Positions 25,776 to 37,330 of a DNA stretch of 64,000 nucleotides are shown here, in pieces (positions within the stretch are counted from its first letter, which is position 1; each line of letters begins with the position of its first letter). Source of the DNA: Rotaria sordida (Eukaryota; Rotifera; Eurotatoria; Philodinida; Philodinidae). Location: positions 1 to 64,000 of the forward strand of contig CAJNOL010001256.1 of assembly GCA_905250125.1 (NCBI GenBank), read 5' to 3'. The notes beneath the pieces are model-generated. The model was not told where the DNA came from and ran no database searches. It worked only from the letters and a program-made list of their open reading frames with translations. Both the position numbers and the translations under genes were made by a program.

Positions 25776-28700
25776 TGATGGCAACAACAACAACAACAGA
25801 TACATCTGAAATTGATCATATTGTTTCATCGGAACAATATCGACTTCAAACATTTGAGAAGTAATTCAAAAAGAAAAATAAAAAAAAACGAATTATTTCT
25901 TGTTTTTGTTTTTTTTTAGTCTAACACATTTTCCATCAATAACTCGTCGTCAATTAGCTCTTGCTGGTTTTATTTATCGACAAGATGAATGTGTATGTCC
26001 ACAATGTGGTGTTCAAATAAATCTTGATAATATTGATGAAAATTCTGAATATGCTTCAAATTATTTTCGAAAATTACATCGAAAAAAAGTTTCATTTCTT
26101 GGAAAACGTTGTTCATTTTTATTATATGAATCTGGTACAAATATTGATGATCTACATATACCATTATCATCACAACAACAACCACAATGGGATGATGCTG
26201 AAGAACCTGAGTATATTAATTATACAACACGTCTTCAATCATTTGAAACATGGCCTGATTTATTACAAATAAATACAATACAAAAAACATTTGTTACACC
26301 TCAAACAATGGCTAAACATGGATTTTATTTTTCAGGTTTTTTTATTTATTTCGATAAGAATTTTCATTTTTTTTAGCATCATTCTTATTTTAGGACCTGA
26401 TGATGGTGTAACTTGTTTCTATTGTGGTAATACATTAGTTGATTGGTCATCAGCAATACGTTCTACAAATGAAAATATAGTTCAACTTGAACATGCACGT
26501 TTTTTTCCATGTCGTTTTGTTATTTATACAGCTGGTGTTAAATTTGTTGCTGATGCTGGATATTTTCAAACAGTTTCGCCTCAAGGTAAATCAATGATAA
26601 TTTATTAATATTTTGAAATATATTATTTGAATTATTTTAATAGAACGACGTGATCGTAATCCTATGACATCAGAATCTTTATCTATATCGAAAAATATTG
26701 ATAAGAAACCTCAAACAATTGATGAATGTTTAGCAACATTTGATAAATGGCCTCGAAATGCTCCAATATCAGCACAAGCATTAGTTGATACAGGATTTTA
26801 TTATTTAGGTGAAGAATTACATGTAAAATGTTTTATGTGTGGTCTTGAAGTTGATGATTGGCGTCATGGTATGACAGCTGTTGGTACACATCGTAAACGT
26901 AACAGTGATTGTGAAGTACTTCGTGCAATTGATAGTATTAAAACAGGTGATATACAAACAGTTAATGAAAAATGGCGTCTTGAAACACTTACTGGTTTAT
27001 CATTTACAAAATCAAATATAAATGATTATAATCAAACAGAAAATGATCAACGTTTATGTCGTGAATTAGCTGCATGTGGTTTTTATCGTTTTAAAAATAC
27101 AAAATTTATTCGTTGTGCATATTGTGGTGTAACAATTGAACCAAAATTTGGTCAATCAATTATGTCACAACATCGTTATTTAACTAAACAATCAATTAAA
27201 AAAACAACAGATGATCAACATAAAGGATCAACAGTTGATTGTCTTATGGTACGTGCACAATGTCCAGCTAATATTGCTATTCCACATCGAGAACGTTTTC
27301 CTGAATATCCACAATATCAATCAATATTTGACCGTATTGATACATTTAAAAATCATCCAGAACGACATAGAGCTGATGATTATTCTATACGTGATAAGGC
27401 AGAAGCAGGATTTTTTCTTGATGGTAAGAATTATTCATTATTTTTTTTTGTTCTTAAATTACATGATTTTTTTTGTTTTTATAGATCAACGACGTACGCG
27501 ATGTTTTCAATGTGGTAATGCATTACCAATTAATGATAAAGTACGACGAGAAAAATATCCACAATATAATATAGCACAATTACATGCACATTTCTATCCA
27601 ACATGTGAATGGGTTAAAGAAATATTAGGTGTTAAATATATTGCACAAGTTCTTCATGATCGAAAGAAATCAAGTAAATATTTGTTTGTTTGTTTTGTTT
27701 TTGTTAAATGAAATTCTAATGTATTTTTCTTAGATGAACCACAAACTCAAACATCATTTTATGCACAACCATCATCAATATCATCTCAAGCGACTACAGA
27801 TCCTACATTAACTACTGTTAGTAATATATCTGTACCATCGACAATTGATATGGATGAACCTTTTTTATCTGATGCATCCGAAGATCTATCAGATGATGAA
27901 GATCTCGAACCTGTAGCTATACCATCTACTGCCTATCTCATTCCTAGTATTCCACCTATACAATCACCAACTCCACCAATACTATCACATGAATCATCAA
28001 CAACAGAAAAAGCTCAAACTTGTTCGGATCCAATCACAAGTAATGGCCATAATCAATCGACACCAGTTAGTATGAATAAACACATGAATCCATTTAAACA
28101 ACAATATATACGACAACAACAAATACATGAACTTACAAATGATAGTATATCCGCAGAGATTGGTTCAAATGAATTATCACCTTCAATTGGATGTTTACCA
28201 TCTATTTCTTCACCAGTTGATATACGTTCTTTACTTGCACATGAATCAAATCGTTTAGATACATTTAAACGACATAATCGTAATACATTTGCACAAGTTC
28301 CTGTTGGACATCTTGCTTATGTTGGATTTTTTTTAAATGGTGAATGTACTGCTATTCAATGTCCATGGTGTGAAGTCTATTTAACTGAACAAGAATTTGA
28401 AGATATAATGCGTACACGACCAACTGTTGCTCGTTCAGCTGTAAGTGATGAACCATGGACACCAATGCGTGTGCATCGACATGCAAATGGAATAATGATG
28501 GATCAAAATCATTCATGGTGTACATGGGTTAGACGAGAAGCCGGTGGACTTTATCCAAATGTTACAATGGTATGAAACTTCTTTTTTTTTGTTTTTGTCT
28601 AAGATAAAACAAAAAAACAATAGGCATAAATTGATTTTTTTTTCTTATAGTTAGAAAGTCAAATGCTTTATCCAGAATATCCATCGTATTCGAAAATTGA

Positions 28701-31090
28701 AAAACGTATTAAATCATTTACATCTGATTGGGTTTATCCAAGTGGTAGTCGTCTTTCAAATCAAATGATGGCCGAAGCTGGATTTTTCTATATGGGTGGA
28801 GGCAATGTTTGTTGTTATTATTGTGGTAATAAATTACAAAATTTTGAACCACGGTATTTAAATAAATTGCTTTTTTTTTATTTGATCGAAATTATTATGA
28901 AAAAATTTTTTTTTTGTTAAAATTTAATCTAGTGATTGCCCATTTGAAGAACATACTACATTTTATCCTCTTTGTGATTTTATTCAAAAAGTACGAGGTC
29001 TTGACTATGTCAATCGAATTATTTTAGAATGTGGACGAAGTATATTGAATAATATAGTTATTACATTGAATTACAAATTTATTATTTTTAGTTCCACAAG
29101 GACGATTAAAATATGAAGTAGATGGTTCACAAAAAATTAAACGTATTATTTTTGATAAAAGTGGTAAGTTATTAGTTTAGTGAAACACAAATATATCTTC
29201 AAAGAAAATAATGAGCGTAAATTAAAATTGAAGTTTCTGTGGTTCTCCGTCCCTAGATCCTAGCAACCAACGAGAAAGATGAACGATCATTGAATACGTT
29301 TTCGTAGCAATCGAGAAAAGGTGTTGAATGGCATTAACAACAAGATGAAGATCTTCTTTGGAATTTGAATGACTGGAATACGTTTGTAAATGTTCTACAT
29401 AGTACATTTTTTATTTTGGAACAGATAAAATTTATATTCAAGGTGTCAAGGAGCATAAGTCGTCATATGATCAACATGAAAAAAAAAACGTGAATTGATC
29501 AAGTTAAAACTTTGGCAAATAATTAATATCAGTATTCTTGAGCTTATCGAGATATATAATAGTGTGCATTGGGATCTGCTGCACATATAATCAATATGTA
29601 CAAAAGACTTAATATGCCAATTGAATCAATTGTTAAAATAATCTTAAATTAAGAAATATGAAAAACAACGAGCAAATACCAATAAGGCAAACAAAAAAAA
29701 TAGAGCGTTAATGGAAAAATTTAACCTGTTCGAAAGTAATTTCTGATTGAATTAGTCCTATAGTACTTGCTTGTACTGTGTTTTCAAACACTACAAAATG
29801 ATACAGATACTATTCTCATGGCATGATTTTATGTCTTTTTGACTGATATTTAGTAAATTTCGATGAGAAAAAGTTCCACCTGGATAAAACTAATGTGATA
29901 TTTTGGATCAGTATTCAAAACTGAGTAGACATACGTAAGATTCAAGTATTTTCATGAATTTTTTTTTTTGATGGAAAAATTTGCCCTTGATCCCTCTCAG
30001 GGATAAGTCAAACAAGTGAAATTCATCGAAAAATTAGTTCGACAGTCTCAATCAAGTTTTGAGGCTGTGAAATGATAGTAGAACTCAAAATCATAGATGA
30101 CTAAGCAATAAAATCTGCGTTTTGATGAAGTTCATTTTTTGACTTATCCCTGAGGGGAATCAGAGGTAAATTTTCCAACGAAAAAAAAAGCTCATGAAAA
30201 TACTTGAAATTTTCATAGATCTACTCAGTTTAAAATGGTAATTCAGAATATCATATTAGTTTCACACAGGTTGCACTTTTTCTCATCAAAATCTACTAAA
30301 TACCAGTCAAACAGACGTAAAATCATGCCTTAAGAATAGTATCTGTACCATTTTTTAGTGCTTCAAAACACGGCACCAACAAGTGCTATAGGGCTAATTC
30401 AACTAGAAATTACTTTCGGACACTTTATGTGAGAGTTTGATATAAAACCAAATTTCTCGAGAAGAGCAGGATCGATTTCATCAGTTATCGACCTCTATCC
30501 TTTCTGTTCGAAATGCAAAAATAAATAAGACAGATCGTTCTCAAGGTGATCTATTATCCTTAAAAAACAACTATAGTCTGCTAGAGATTTTTCACTTTAT
30601 GTGTAAACTTCACCTTTCAGAATAATAGGCCATTCATACGAAAAATTTCACAAGACATAATAGGACACCATGAGTTTTCCATTGGTTTTTCTAGATAAAT
30701 GTTATTTAAATACTAACTAGAAATAAAAGGCTATGATCTTTTACTCTGTGAGAGGATATTTTGTATTAGTATAATGAAGCTGAAGATCATATGTTTTCTT
30801 TTTTTTCAGGTGCAACAAAACGTAAAAGTGAACGTCCACCAGTCAATCGAATAAATTCATTTTCACCTCGTTCAATAAGTCGAAATATTGCATGTTCTGA
30901 AACTATAGATAATGCTTGTCTTATATGTACAGCAAATGCAGCTACACATGAATATGATCCTTGTCAACATTTTCCAATGTGTCAAGAATGTTGTGCTCGT
31001 TTAGATCAAGAACAACTTCAAAGATGTATGCATTGTTTTCAACCAGCTACAATACGTATGCGTGTACCAAATACACCACTTATCCAGTGA
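25775..31090 (+). CDS. inhibitor-of-apoptosis protein, seven BIR-like domains plus RING (ten exons)
   Basis: Exons: 25775-25860, 25920-26335, 26394-26585, 26644-27423, 27485-27673, 27734-28569, 28651-28853, 28933-29039, 29092-29163, 30810-31090; 1,053 codons in phase. IAPs bind caspases or signalling partners through BIR zinc folds and ubiquitinate them through the RING. Seven segments show the BIR pattern C-x2-C...H...C with a preceding GF[YIF]: about residues 22-94, 133-209, 260-322, 342-432, 458-536, 728-820 and 848-925. BIR2, BIR3 and BIR5 are the most canonical (GFYFSGPDDGVTCFYCG); BIR1, BIR4 and BIR6 have long insertions or weak spacing. An acidic, Ser/Pro-rich linker (about 570-720) separates BIR5 and BIR6. 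The C-terminal C3HC4 RING (about 997-1036, CLIC...CQHFPMCQECC...CMHC) implies E3 ligase activity. Known animal IAPs usually carry one to three BIRs. The gene ends 141 bp before HADH on the same strand. Confidence 0.88.
29727..30422. mobile_element. 0.7-kb fold-back element in IAP intron 9
   Basis: The ends TGTTCGAAAGTAATTTCT and AGAAATTACTTTCGGACA are inverted, and most of both arms pair (for example the GGGATAAGTCAAA and TTTGACTTATCCC inner pair). The central loop is about 120 nt. It is non-coding. It sits in a 1.65-kb intron; the other introns of this gene are about 50-80 nt. A minus-strand frame at 29222-29407 left of the element could be a relic peptide but was not recognised. Confidence 0.75.
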
Positions 31091-31220
31091 TTTTGTCTTT
31101 GTTTTTAAACTAAAATGTATTTTTTAATTGTTATTTTATTTCATGTACAATTAAATTCTTATTTATAAAAAAACCCAAAGAACTCATTGTAAAGGTGATG
31201 GTTCATATAAATAAACTTAT

Positions 31221-31231
31221 TCTTTTTTCAG
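31221..31231 (+). promoter_or_regulatory. splice acceptor touching the HADH start codon
   Basis: TCTTTTTTCAG ends directly at the ATG (31232). Only 141 bp separate it from the IAP stop, leaving little room for an independent promoter. This is what a trans-splicing acceptor in an operon-like pair would look like; a cis 5'UTR intron from a more distant leader is the alternative. Confidence 0.5.
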
Positions 31232-34200
31232 ATGGCTACTTCATCAATTGCTAATAAAATGAATAGTTCACTTGGACGAACTATTAAAACTGTAACTGTA
31301 ATTGGAGGTGGTTTAATGGGCTCAGGAATAGCTCAAGCAAGTTTTTTTGAAAAATGTCAAATGAATTTTGTTTTGTTTTTTAATAATAAAAATTTAATAT
31401 AGGTTGCTGCTGAAACTAATCATCAAGTTATTATTGTTGATCAAAAACAAGAATTTCTTGATAAAAGTTTAAATATAATACAAACAAGTTTAAAACGTAT
31501 TATTAAAAAAAAATTTGAACAAGATCAACAAGGTGGAGAAAAATATTTCAATGATGTTAAAAATCGAATTAAAACAACTACAAATGTTAATGATGCTGTT
31601 CAATCAACAGATATTGTTATTGAAGCAATTATTGAAAATCTTGAAACAAAACAAAAATTATTTAAACAAATTGATCAAGTTGCACCAAAGTATATTTATT
31701 AATTCGTTCGTAATATATATATGGGCGTGCTTAACCATAGGGTACTCCGATTTACTTTCTTTCTATTATCAGTTAAAAAGCTAACCATATTCGGGCCAAA
31801 TTATCACCATCATCGTTAAACTACTAAATTTAAAATATTACTTAGGATTATCCAAAAGTAGTGATGGAGGTTTTTTTTTCTTATCGAAAACTAGAAAAAA
31901 TTTTCTTTTTTATGAATAGATAGAGCGTCTTTCGCTCTATCTTTCTATGCTATTTGATCACTATTAAACTAGTATTATAATAATAAAATTTCGATATGAA
32001 CTATTTTTGTTGAAAACCAGCTAGTAACATTTAGATCATAATGAGTGTGGCATAAAAAATGGGACACTTTTGCATTTCATTCTATTATCACTCAATACGT
32101 TGTATTAAAAAAAACAAAATATACCAGAAGATGCAGCGTGAAAAGCTCTACAATTTATAAAGTACTGCTTATTTTATAGTTGTACTTTTTGTTTTAAAAA
32201 TGAACAAAACTCTGAGTTACCAAGTTTCGACGTGATGAAAACGAGACTTTTTTTGGTAAAAAAAAACGAATTTGGTTTTTTTTGTCTTATCATTGTATCA
32301 TTGCTCTTTGTAAATTGTAGAGCTCTTCACGCTGCATCTTGCAGTGTGTTTTGTTTTTTAAAATAAAACATATCAAGTAATAAAAGAATGAAATAGGAAA
32401 AACGAAATTCATCTTTTACCAAAAAAACAATCTCGTTTTCGCAACGTCGAAATTTGGTAGCTCAGAGTTTTGTTCATTTTTAAAACAAAAAGTACAACTA
32501 TAAAATAAGCAGTACATTATAAATTGTAGAGCTTTTCATGCTGCATCTTCTGGTATATTTTGTTTTTTTAATAGAACATATTATCTGATAATAAAGTGGA
32601 ATGCAAAAATACCACATCCATGATGATCTAAATGCTACCAGCTGGTTTTCAACAAAAATAGTTCTTATCCAAATTTTATTATTATGATACTAGTTTAATA
32701 GTGATCAAATAGCATAGAAAGATAGAGCGAAAAACGCTCTATCTATTCATAAAAAAAGAAATTTTTTTCTAGCTTTCTATTACAAAAAAAAGAACCTCTG
32801 TCACTACTTTTGGATAACCCTAAGTAGCTGCTGATAGCTGTCTTATATAATATTATTCAGTTCCTTAAAAACGATAGGACACGATTTCCGGGACTGAATA
32901 ATTCCATACAAGACAGTCATTAGCAGCTAATATTTTTGATTTAGTAGTTTAGCGATGATGGTGATAATTTGGCCTGAATATGGTTAGCTTTTTAACTGAT
33001 AATAGAAAGAAAGTAAATCAGAGTACCCTATGGTTAAGCATGCCCATATATATATATATATGCTTATTTATATTGTAGACATACAATTCTTACGAGTAAT
33101 ACATCATCATTACCAATTACTGAGATTGCTAAAGATGTTCAACGACAAGATAAATTTGGTGGCTTACATTTTTTTAATCCAGTGTAAGTTATAATGAAGA
33201 AAGAAAATCTTTGTCTTTATAATTATTATAAAAGTATAGACGGAAATGATCAGTCTGATCGGGTACCCCAACTAGCTTTTTAGCATATAGGTTCATAGTA
33301 CATCAGAATGTTGTGATTTTTTTTTACCAATTATAGTACTCGTGTAGTGCTAGAGATTCATCACTATTTCGATTATTTACCATATCTAAAACCAATAGAA
33401 TTAAGTGTCTTTCTAATCTCTTTTAGTAACATGAACTTTTATCGAACTTATTCATTTTAGATCTTACTTGTTGTCGAAAACAACAAGAAAAACTACTGAA
33501 AAACTTTTATTACAAATAAACGATCAGAAACTATAGATAACGTACTATGATCTATAACTACGAATAGGATATCTATCTAAGTTAAGATTACATAAAGCAC
33601 AAACAACATGTGCAATTTTAGTAATCTTACGGACGTCATCATAAGATCTTCTATAAGTATGTCCTAAAATAACCTACTGTTTAATACGTTGACTAGTATT
33701 TTCAATAGCTGCTCTTATGCTACAAATAGCTTGATTAAAATCTTTGTCTTCAGTTGTTAATTCACCACCACGAGTTTTTTCGCTAAGTAATAATGTACTG
33801 TTCGCCAATGTACCCATTATCGGCAATAATTTGTACATCTGCTTGTGCATATTCTAATAAGTCTGGTTCTCTTAAAATAGTAATATCATGTATACTATTC
33901 TGATAGTAGTTGGATATATGTACTATTCGATGATGAAAATCACAAGTTATTTGTATTTTAAATGCACAATTGCTTGGACTTTTTGTATGATAAAATACTT
34001 TATTTTGTGTGGAATCTTCCAATTGATAAATTGCAATAAATGTCGGGTCGAGTATCAACTTATAGTGTTGTTCATGGTTATTTATTGTATTAACATCATC
34101 TATATTATCAGGTAATAAAATTAATTTCGAGCATATGCATGAATATAGAATATCTATTAATGCTGACAGAAAATAATTGACTGTTGATTGATTGAAATGA

Positions 34201-37191
34201 GCTCTGCTACTATACAGCATTCAGAATGATAATGCTTCAAATGCCATAATGTAATTGAAAATAGATTCATGGAAGATAAAAATGATATGTCTGTACTTTG
34301 TGTATGCTGTTTCATTTCTATTCATATAATATTCTACGAGCGATCGTTCACACATATTGTATAACTGTTGTACTTGTTTGATGTCACGTCCCGTATGGTA
34401 TGTATAAGAATCATTACTACGACTTCACTCTGACCATGGACATTGATCTACAATATAAAAGCAATAAAAATATGATGAAGTTTTGTTATTGTGTACTCAA
34501 GATAAACTACATAATGAAATAGAAGTTCATATGCAGACTAAACAGATGCGTTTCGCTTACCGACGTATAGCATTTGAAGTTTTTGAAAACTTGAAATTTG
34601 TTTCTCTTTCTTTAACTGTTGCCTTTCTTCTGCAAGTTCTGGTGAACAATAATCACATCTATCACGATGTTGACTATAATGAGCATACAAACTAGATTTC
34701 TTAGAACCAGTAGACGTCTAAACTAACATTGATTGACAATTATTGCAATATTTACGACGAATACTTATGACAACTTGACATTGAGGACAATTCCATTCAA
34801 TTTGTCACGAAGAAGCCGTTAAAAGAGATTTAGCTGATTGTATCAGTTTGATGTAAATATTTCACAGTAATAGAATAAACAAAGGAAAAAGAAAAAGAAG
34901 ATAGAAAATAGAACAGAAATTGCGCAATTGAAATAGAGTGATATGTGGATATGAATCATATGTTTAATGTGATTAGCATCTACATAGATGTGAGAGCCAG
35001 AAAATATCTGACGAAGAAAAGACATTTTTCTCTTTATCAGCCTCTTTGACAGTGGTTTGTATATTTGGAAAATGTCCGTGTACAACTATAGCATATTTGT
35101 TTATAGTTATTATTGGCACGGATAAGCTTGATAAAAGTTCATTTTACTAAAAAACATTAGAAAGATGCTTGATTCTATTGATTTTAGATATGATAAATAA
35201 TCGAAATAATGATGAATTGCTAGCACTACACGAGTACTATAATCGGTAAAAAAAATCGTAAAATTCCGATGTACTATAGAACCTATGTGCTAAAAACCTA
35301 GTTGGGACATCCGACCAGACTGATCATCCCTAGATATTCAGGAGAATCTCGAACTATCTATTCATATTTTTTTTAAAGAAGTGATTTTTTCTATAAAGAT
35401 TTAACTAAATATTTACTCAGCCCATCAATATATATACCATTCAAAACGTTAGAAAATGAGTACTGAAAACATTTATTGTTTTTTTTATTATTTCAAGACA
35501 AATATTCAGAAAAAAAATCTTTTTCTCATCGGAATTTCAATTTCTTCTTAGGCCTGTTATGAAATTACTTGAAGTAATTCGTATATCAGGAACAAGTGAT
35601 GAAACATTTCAAACATTATTAAATTTTGGTAAAGCATTAGGAAAAACAACGGTATCATGCAAGGTATGTTAGATTTTTAACTTTTTTAAAATCTGTTTCC
35701 CTTTCAATTTAGACTTTTATTAAAACTAATCGGTGGGAAAAAATTTTCTCCTTAGATCTACGCAAGGCCCGCATTTCTAGCTTGTTCTATTCGAGAGTTA
35801 TAAGACTTTTCCTGAAACTCGTGATTTTAGCCAATGGACTCTGTGGTCATCCGGAAAAGTGGTTAGACCGGGATAATTCACTATGCTGAGTCGAATGGTG
35901 ACATTTGTTCTTAGGTGTGACTGATCTGACTCTGTTATCTCAATATTTTCGAAATTTCATCATCAGCCTCCATGTAAAGGAGTTGACATTTCGGAAATAT
36001 TGAGATAACAAAGTGAGATCAGCTCGAATCTAAACATAAATATCAGCATGATGAATATCTCTGTCAAGCTGCTGTTCTGAGTGATCACACGTCAATTGGT
36101 TGAAACCGAGGGTCTCAAGAAAAGTCTTATAGCTCTCGAACGGAACTAACTCGGAATGTTGGCCTTTCGTAAATCGAAAGAGAAGAATTTTTTCTGCCGA
36201 TTAGTTCTAATAAGAGTCAAAATTGAAATGAAAATAGCTTCTTCAATGGCGAAAATTGCAGGTCTCTATCTTGTTCCTATCAAAAGTTATTTAAAAAATG
36301 ATAATTCGCTCTTTATTTTGCATTAGGCAATAGTTCGTTAAGTAATTAATGTAAAAGAAATTATCGGATATTTCTCTAATCATCTGAGAAAAAATTCGAG
36401 AACTTCAAGATAGATTCTATAGTACGAACTGCATCTTTGGTGAAATTTTTAGCAAGATTAGACTACTGGAAAATGTTTTCTTGAAAATCGATTTTCTAGA
36501 GATTTTGAAGAAGGATTTATATTGTTTGGAATTGGTTGTGAACTTCTCATTCGGTTATGATAGCATTTTCTTGTTTGTATACTCATACTTCGTCACGTCG
36601 CGAACGATTAACGCTAGATTTTTTCTGATAACTCCTCTAAATAAAGATCTCTAATGCTAATTTTTTCAGAGTATCTAGAGTAACTTAACATTTATGTAAT
36701 ATATAAAAATTCGCTCTAGGAAAGTTCATTATTCTGAGATACACTTGTTTTACTGTTACGAAGTTACATTGCTAACAGCTAATTGTTTCTCATCTGTTCT
36801 ATAGGATACACCAGGTTTTATTGTTAATCGTTTATTAGTACCTTATCTTCTTGAAGCAGCTCGAATGATCGAACGTGGTGATGCTACACCTGAAGGTAAT
36901 AAATAAATATCAAAGTTTATTTTTATTTTTATTTTTATTTTTTTCGATTTTATAATATATTATTTTATAGATATTGATACAGCTATGAAATTAGGTGCTG
37001 GTTATCCAATGGGACCTATTGAATTATTAGATTACGTAGGTTTAGATACATCAAAATATATTGTTGATGGATGGAAAAAACTTTATCCTAATGAACCATC
37101 ATTTCAAGCAAGTGAATTATTAAATAAAATTGTTGGTGAAGGTAAATTTGGCAGAAAAACTGGTGCTGGCTTTTATAATTATAAAAAATAA
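31232..37191 (+). CDS. HADH: 3-hydroxyacyl-CoA dehydrogenase (six exons)
   Basis: Exons: 31232-31336, 31403-31689, 33079-33183, 35552-35663, 36805-36895, 36971-37191; 306 codons, all in phase. HADH oxidises L-3-hydroxyacyl-CoA to 3-ketoacyl-CoA with NAD+ in mitochondrial beta-oxidation. The Rossmann motif [15 protein letters not shown] is at residues 21-35. The catalytic Ser (SNTSSL), His (GLHFFNP), Glu (KLLEVI) and Asn ([10 protein letters not shown]) are all present, and the C-terminal dimer domain ([18 protein letters not shown]) ends in GFYNYKK. The length is close to human (314). The first 20 residues are basic and Ser/Thr-rich with no acids, consistent with a short mitochondrial targeting sequence. 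Intron 1 has a GC-AG border (CAA|GCAAGT). Introns 2, 3 and 4 are 1.1-2.4 kb and filled with mobile DNA; introns 1 and 5 are 66 and 75 nt. Confidence 0.93.
31723..33045. mobile_element. 1.3-kb fold-back element in HADH intron 2
   Basis: The ends GGGCGTGCTTAACCATAGGG and the near-exact complement at 33020-33045 enclose an imperfect palindrome: segments such as AGTAGTGATGG/TCACTACT, GATAGAGCG/CGCTCTATC and AAAGTACAACTATAAAATAAG pair along its whole length. The flanks are TATATATA on both sides, so it entered or is bordered by a TA microsatellite. No coding sequence was found. Confidence 0.8.
33246..35327 (-). mobile_element. 2.1-kb degenerate DDE transposon in HADH intron 3
   Basis: The ends ATGATCAGTCTGATCGGG and the imperfect complement CCGACCAGACTGATCAT bound the element. 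Inverted arms extend about 150 nt inward (for example TTAGCATATAGGTTC against GAACCTATGTGCTAA, and GTACTCGTGTAGTGCTAG against CTAGCACTACACGAGTAC). The interior carries a broken transposase on the minus strand. No target duplication could be fixed. Confidence 0.75.
33665..34220 (-). pseudogene. broken IS5/Harbinger-type (DDE_Tnp_4) transposase
   Basis: A minus-strand frame of 145 codons (34220 down to 33783) shows the DDE_Tnp_4 pattern: an Asp in the ILDPTF segment, Y-x2-[23 protein letters not shown] and the second acidic motif IIADNGYIG. It stops just after the second motif. The conserved continuation with the third acidic residue ([12 protein letters not shown]) is readable in another frame at about 33670-33760, again followed by a stop, so a frameshift and at least one stop inactivate it. 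Further upstream on the same strand (about 34730-34800) a Cys-x2-Cys cluster suggests an eroded N-terminal zinc-binding part. Confidence 0.75.
35702..36228. mobile_element. 0.53-kb fold-back element in HADH intron 4
   Basis: Arms starting TTTCAATTTAGACTTTTATT and their complement near 36215-36228 pair through most of the element (AAGTCTTATAGCTCTCGAA against TTCGAGAGTTATAAGACTT; the inner pair is GTTATCTCAATATTTTCG against CGGAAATATTGAGATAAC). It is non-coding. Confidence 0.75.
36395..36760 (+). repeat. dispersed repeat, copy 1
   Basis: About 370 bp in HADH intron 4, similar in the same direction to 46575-46985 (shared blocks include ATTTTTAGCAAGAT, GTACGAACTGCATCTTTG-like, and GTTAACGCTA-like with AACTCCTC/AACTCTTC). 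Its type is unknown. Confidence 0.55.
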
Positions 37192-37330
37192 GCAATAGAA
37201 GTGTGTGATTAGTTTATTCTGATATTGTTGTGATTCATTTTTTTTCCTCTTAACATATGATTAGCTTTATACAAAAGTTCACCGAGATTCGACATTAGAA
37301 ATATAAAAAAAAAAAAAGAAAAATTATTTA

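Noticed and set aside
29222..29407. Minus-strand 61-codon frame in IAP intron 9
   Set aside because: The composition is protein-like, but no family was recognised and no continuation was found; at most a relic.
33888..34115. Plus-strand frame over the transposase pseudogene
   Set aside because: Shadow of the minus-strand DDE frame.
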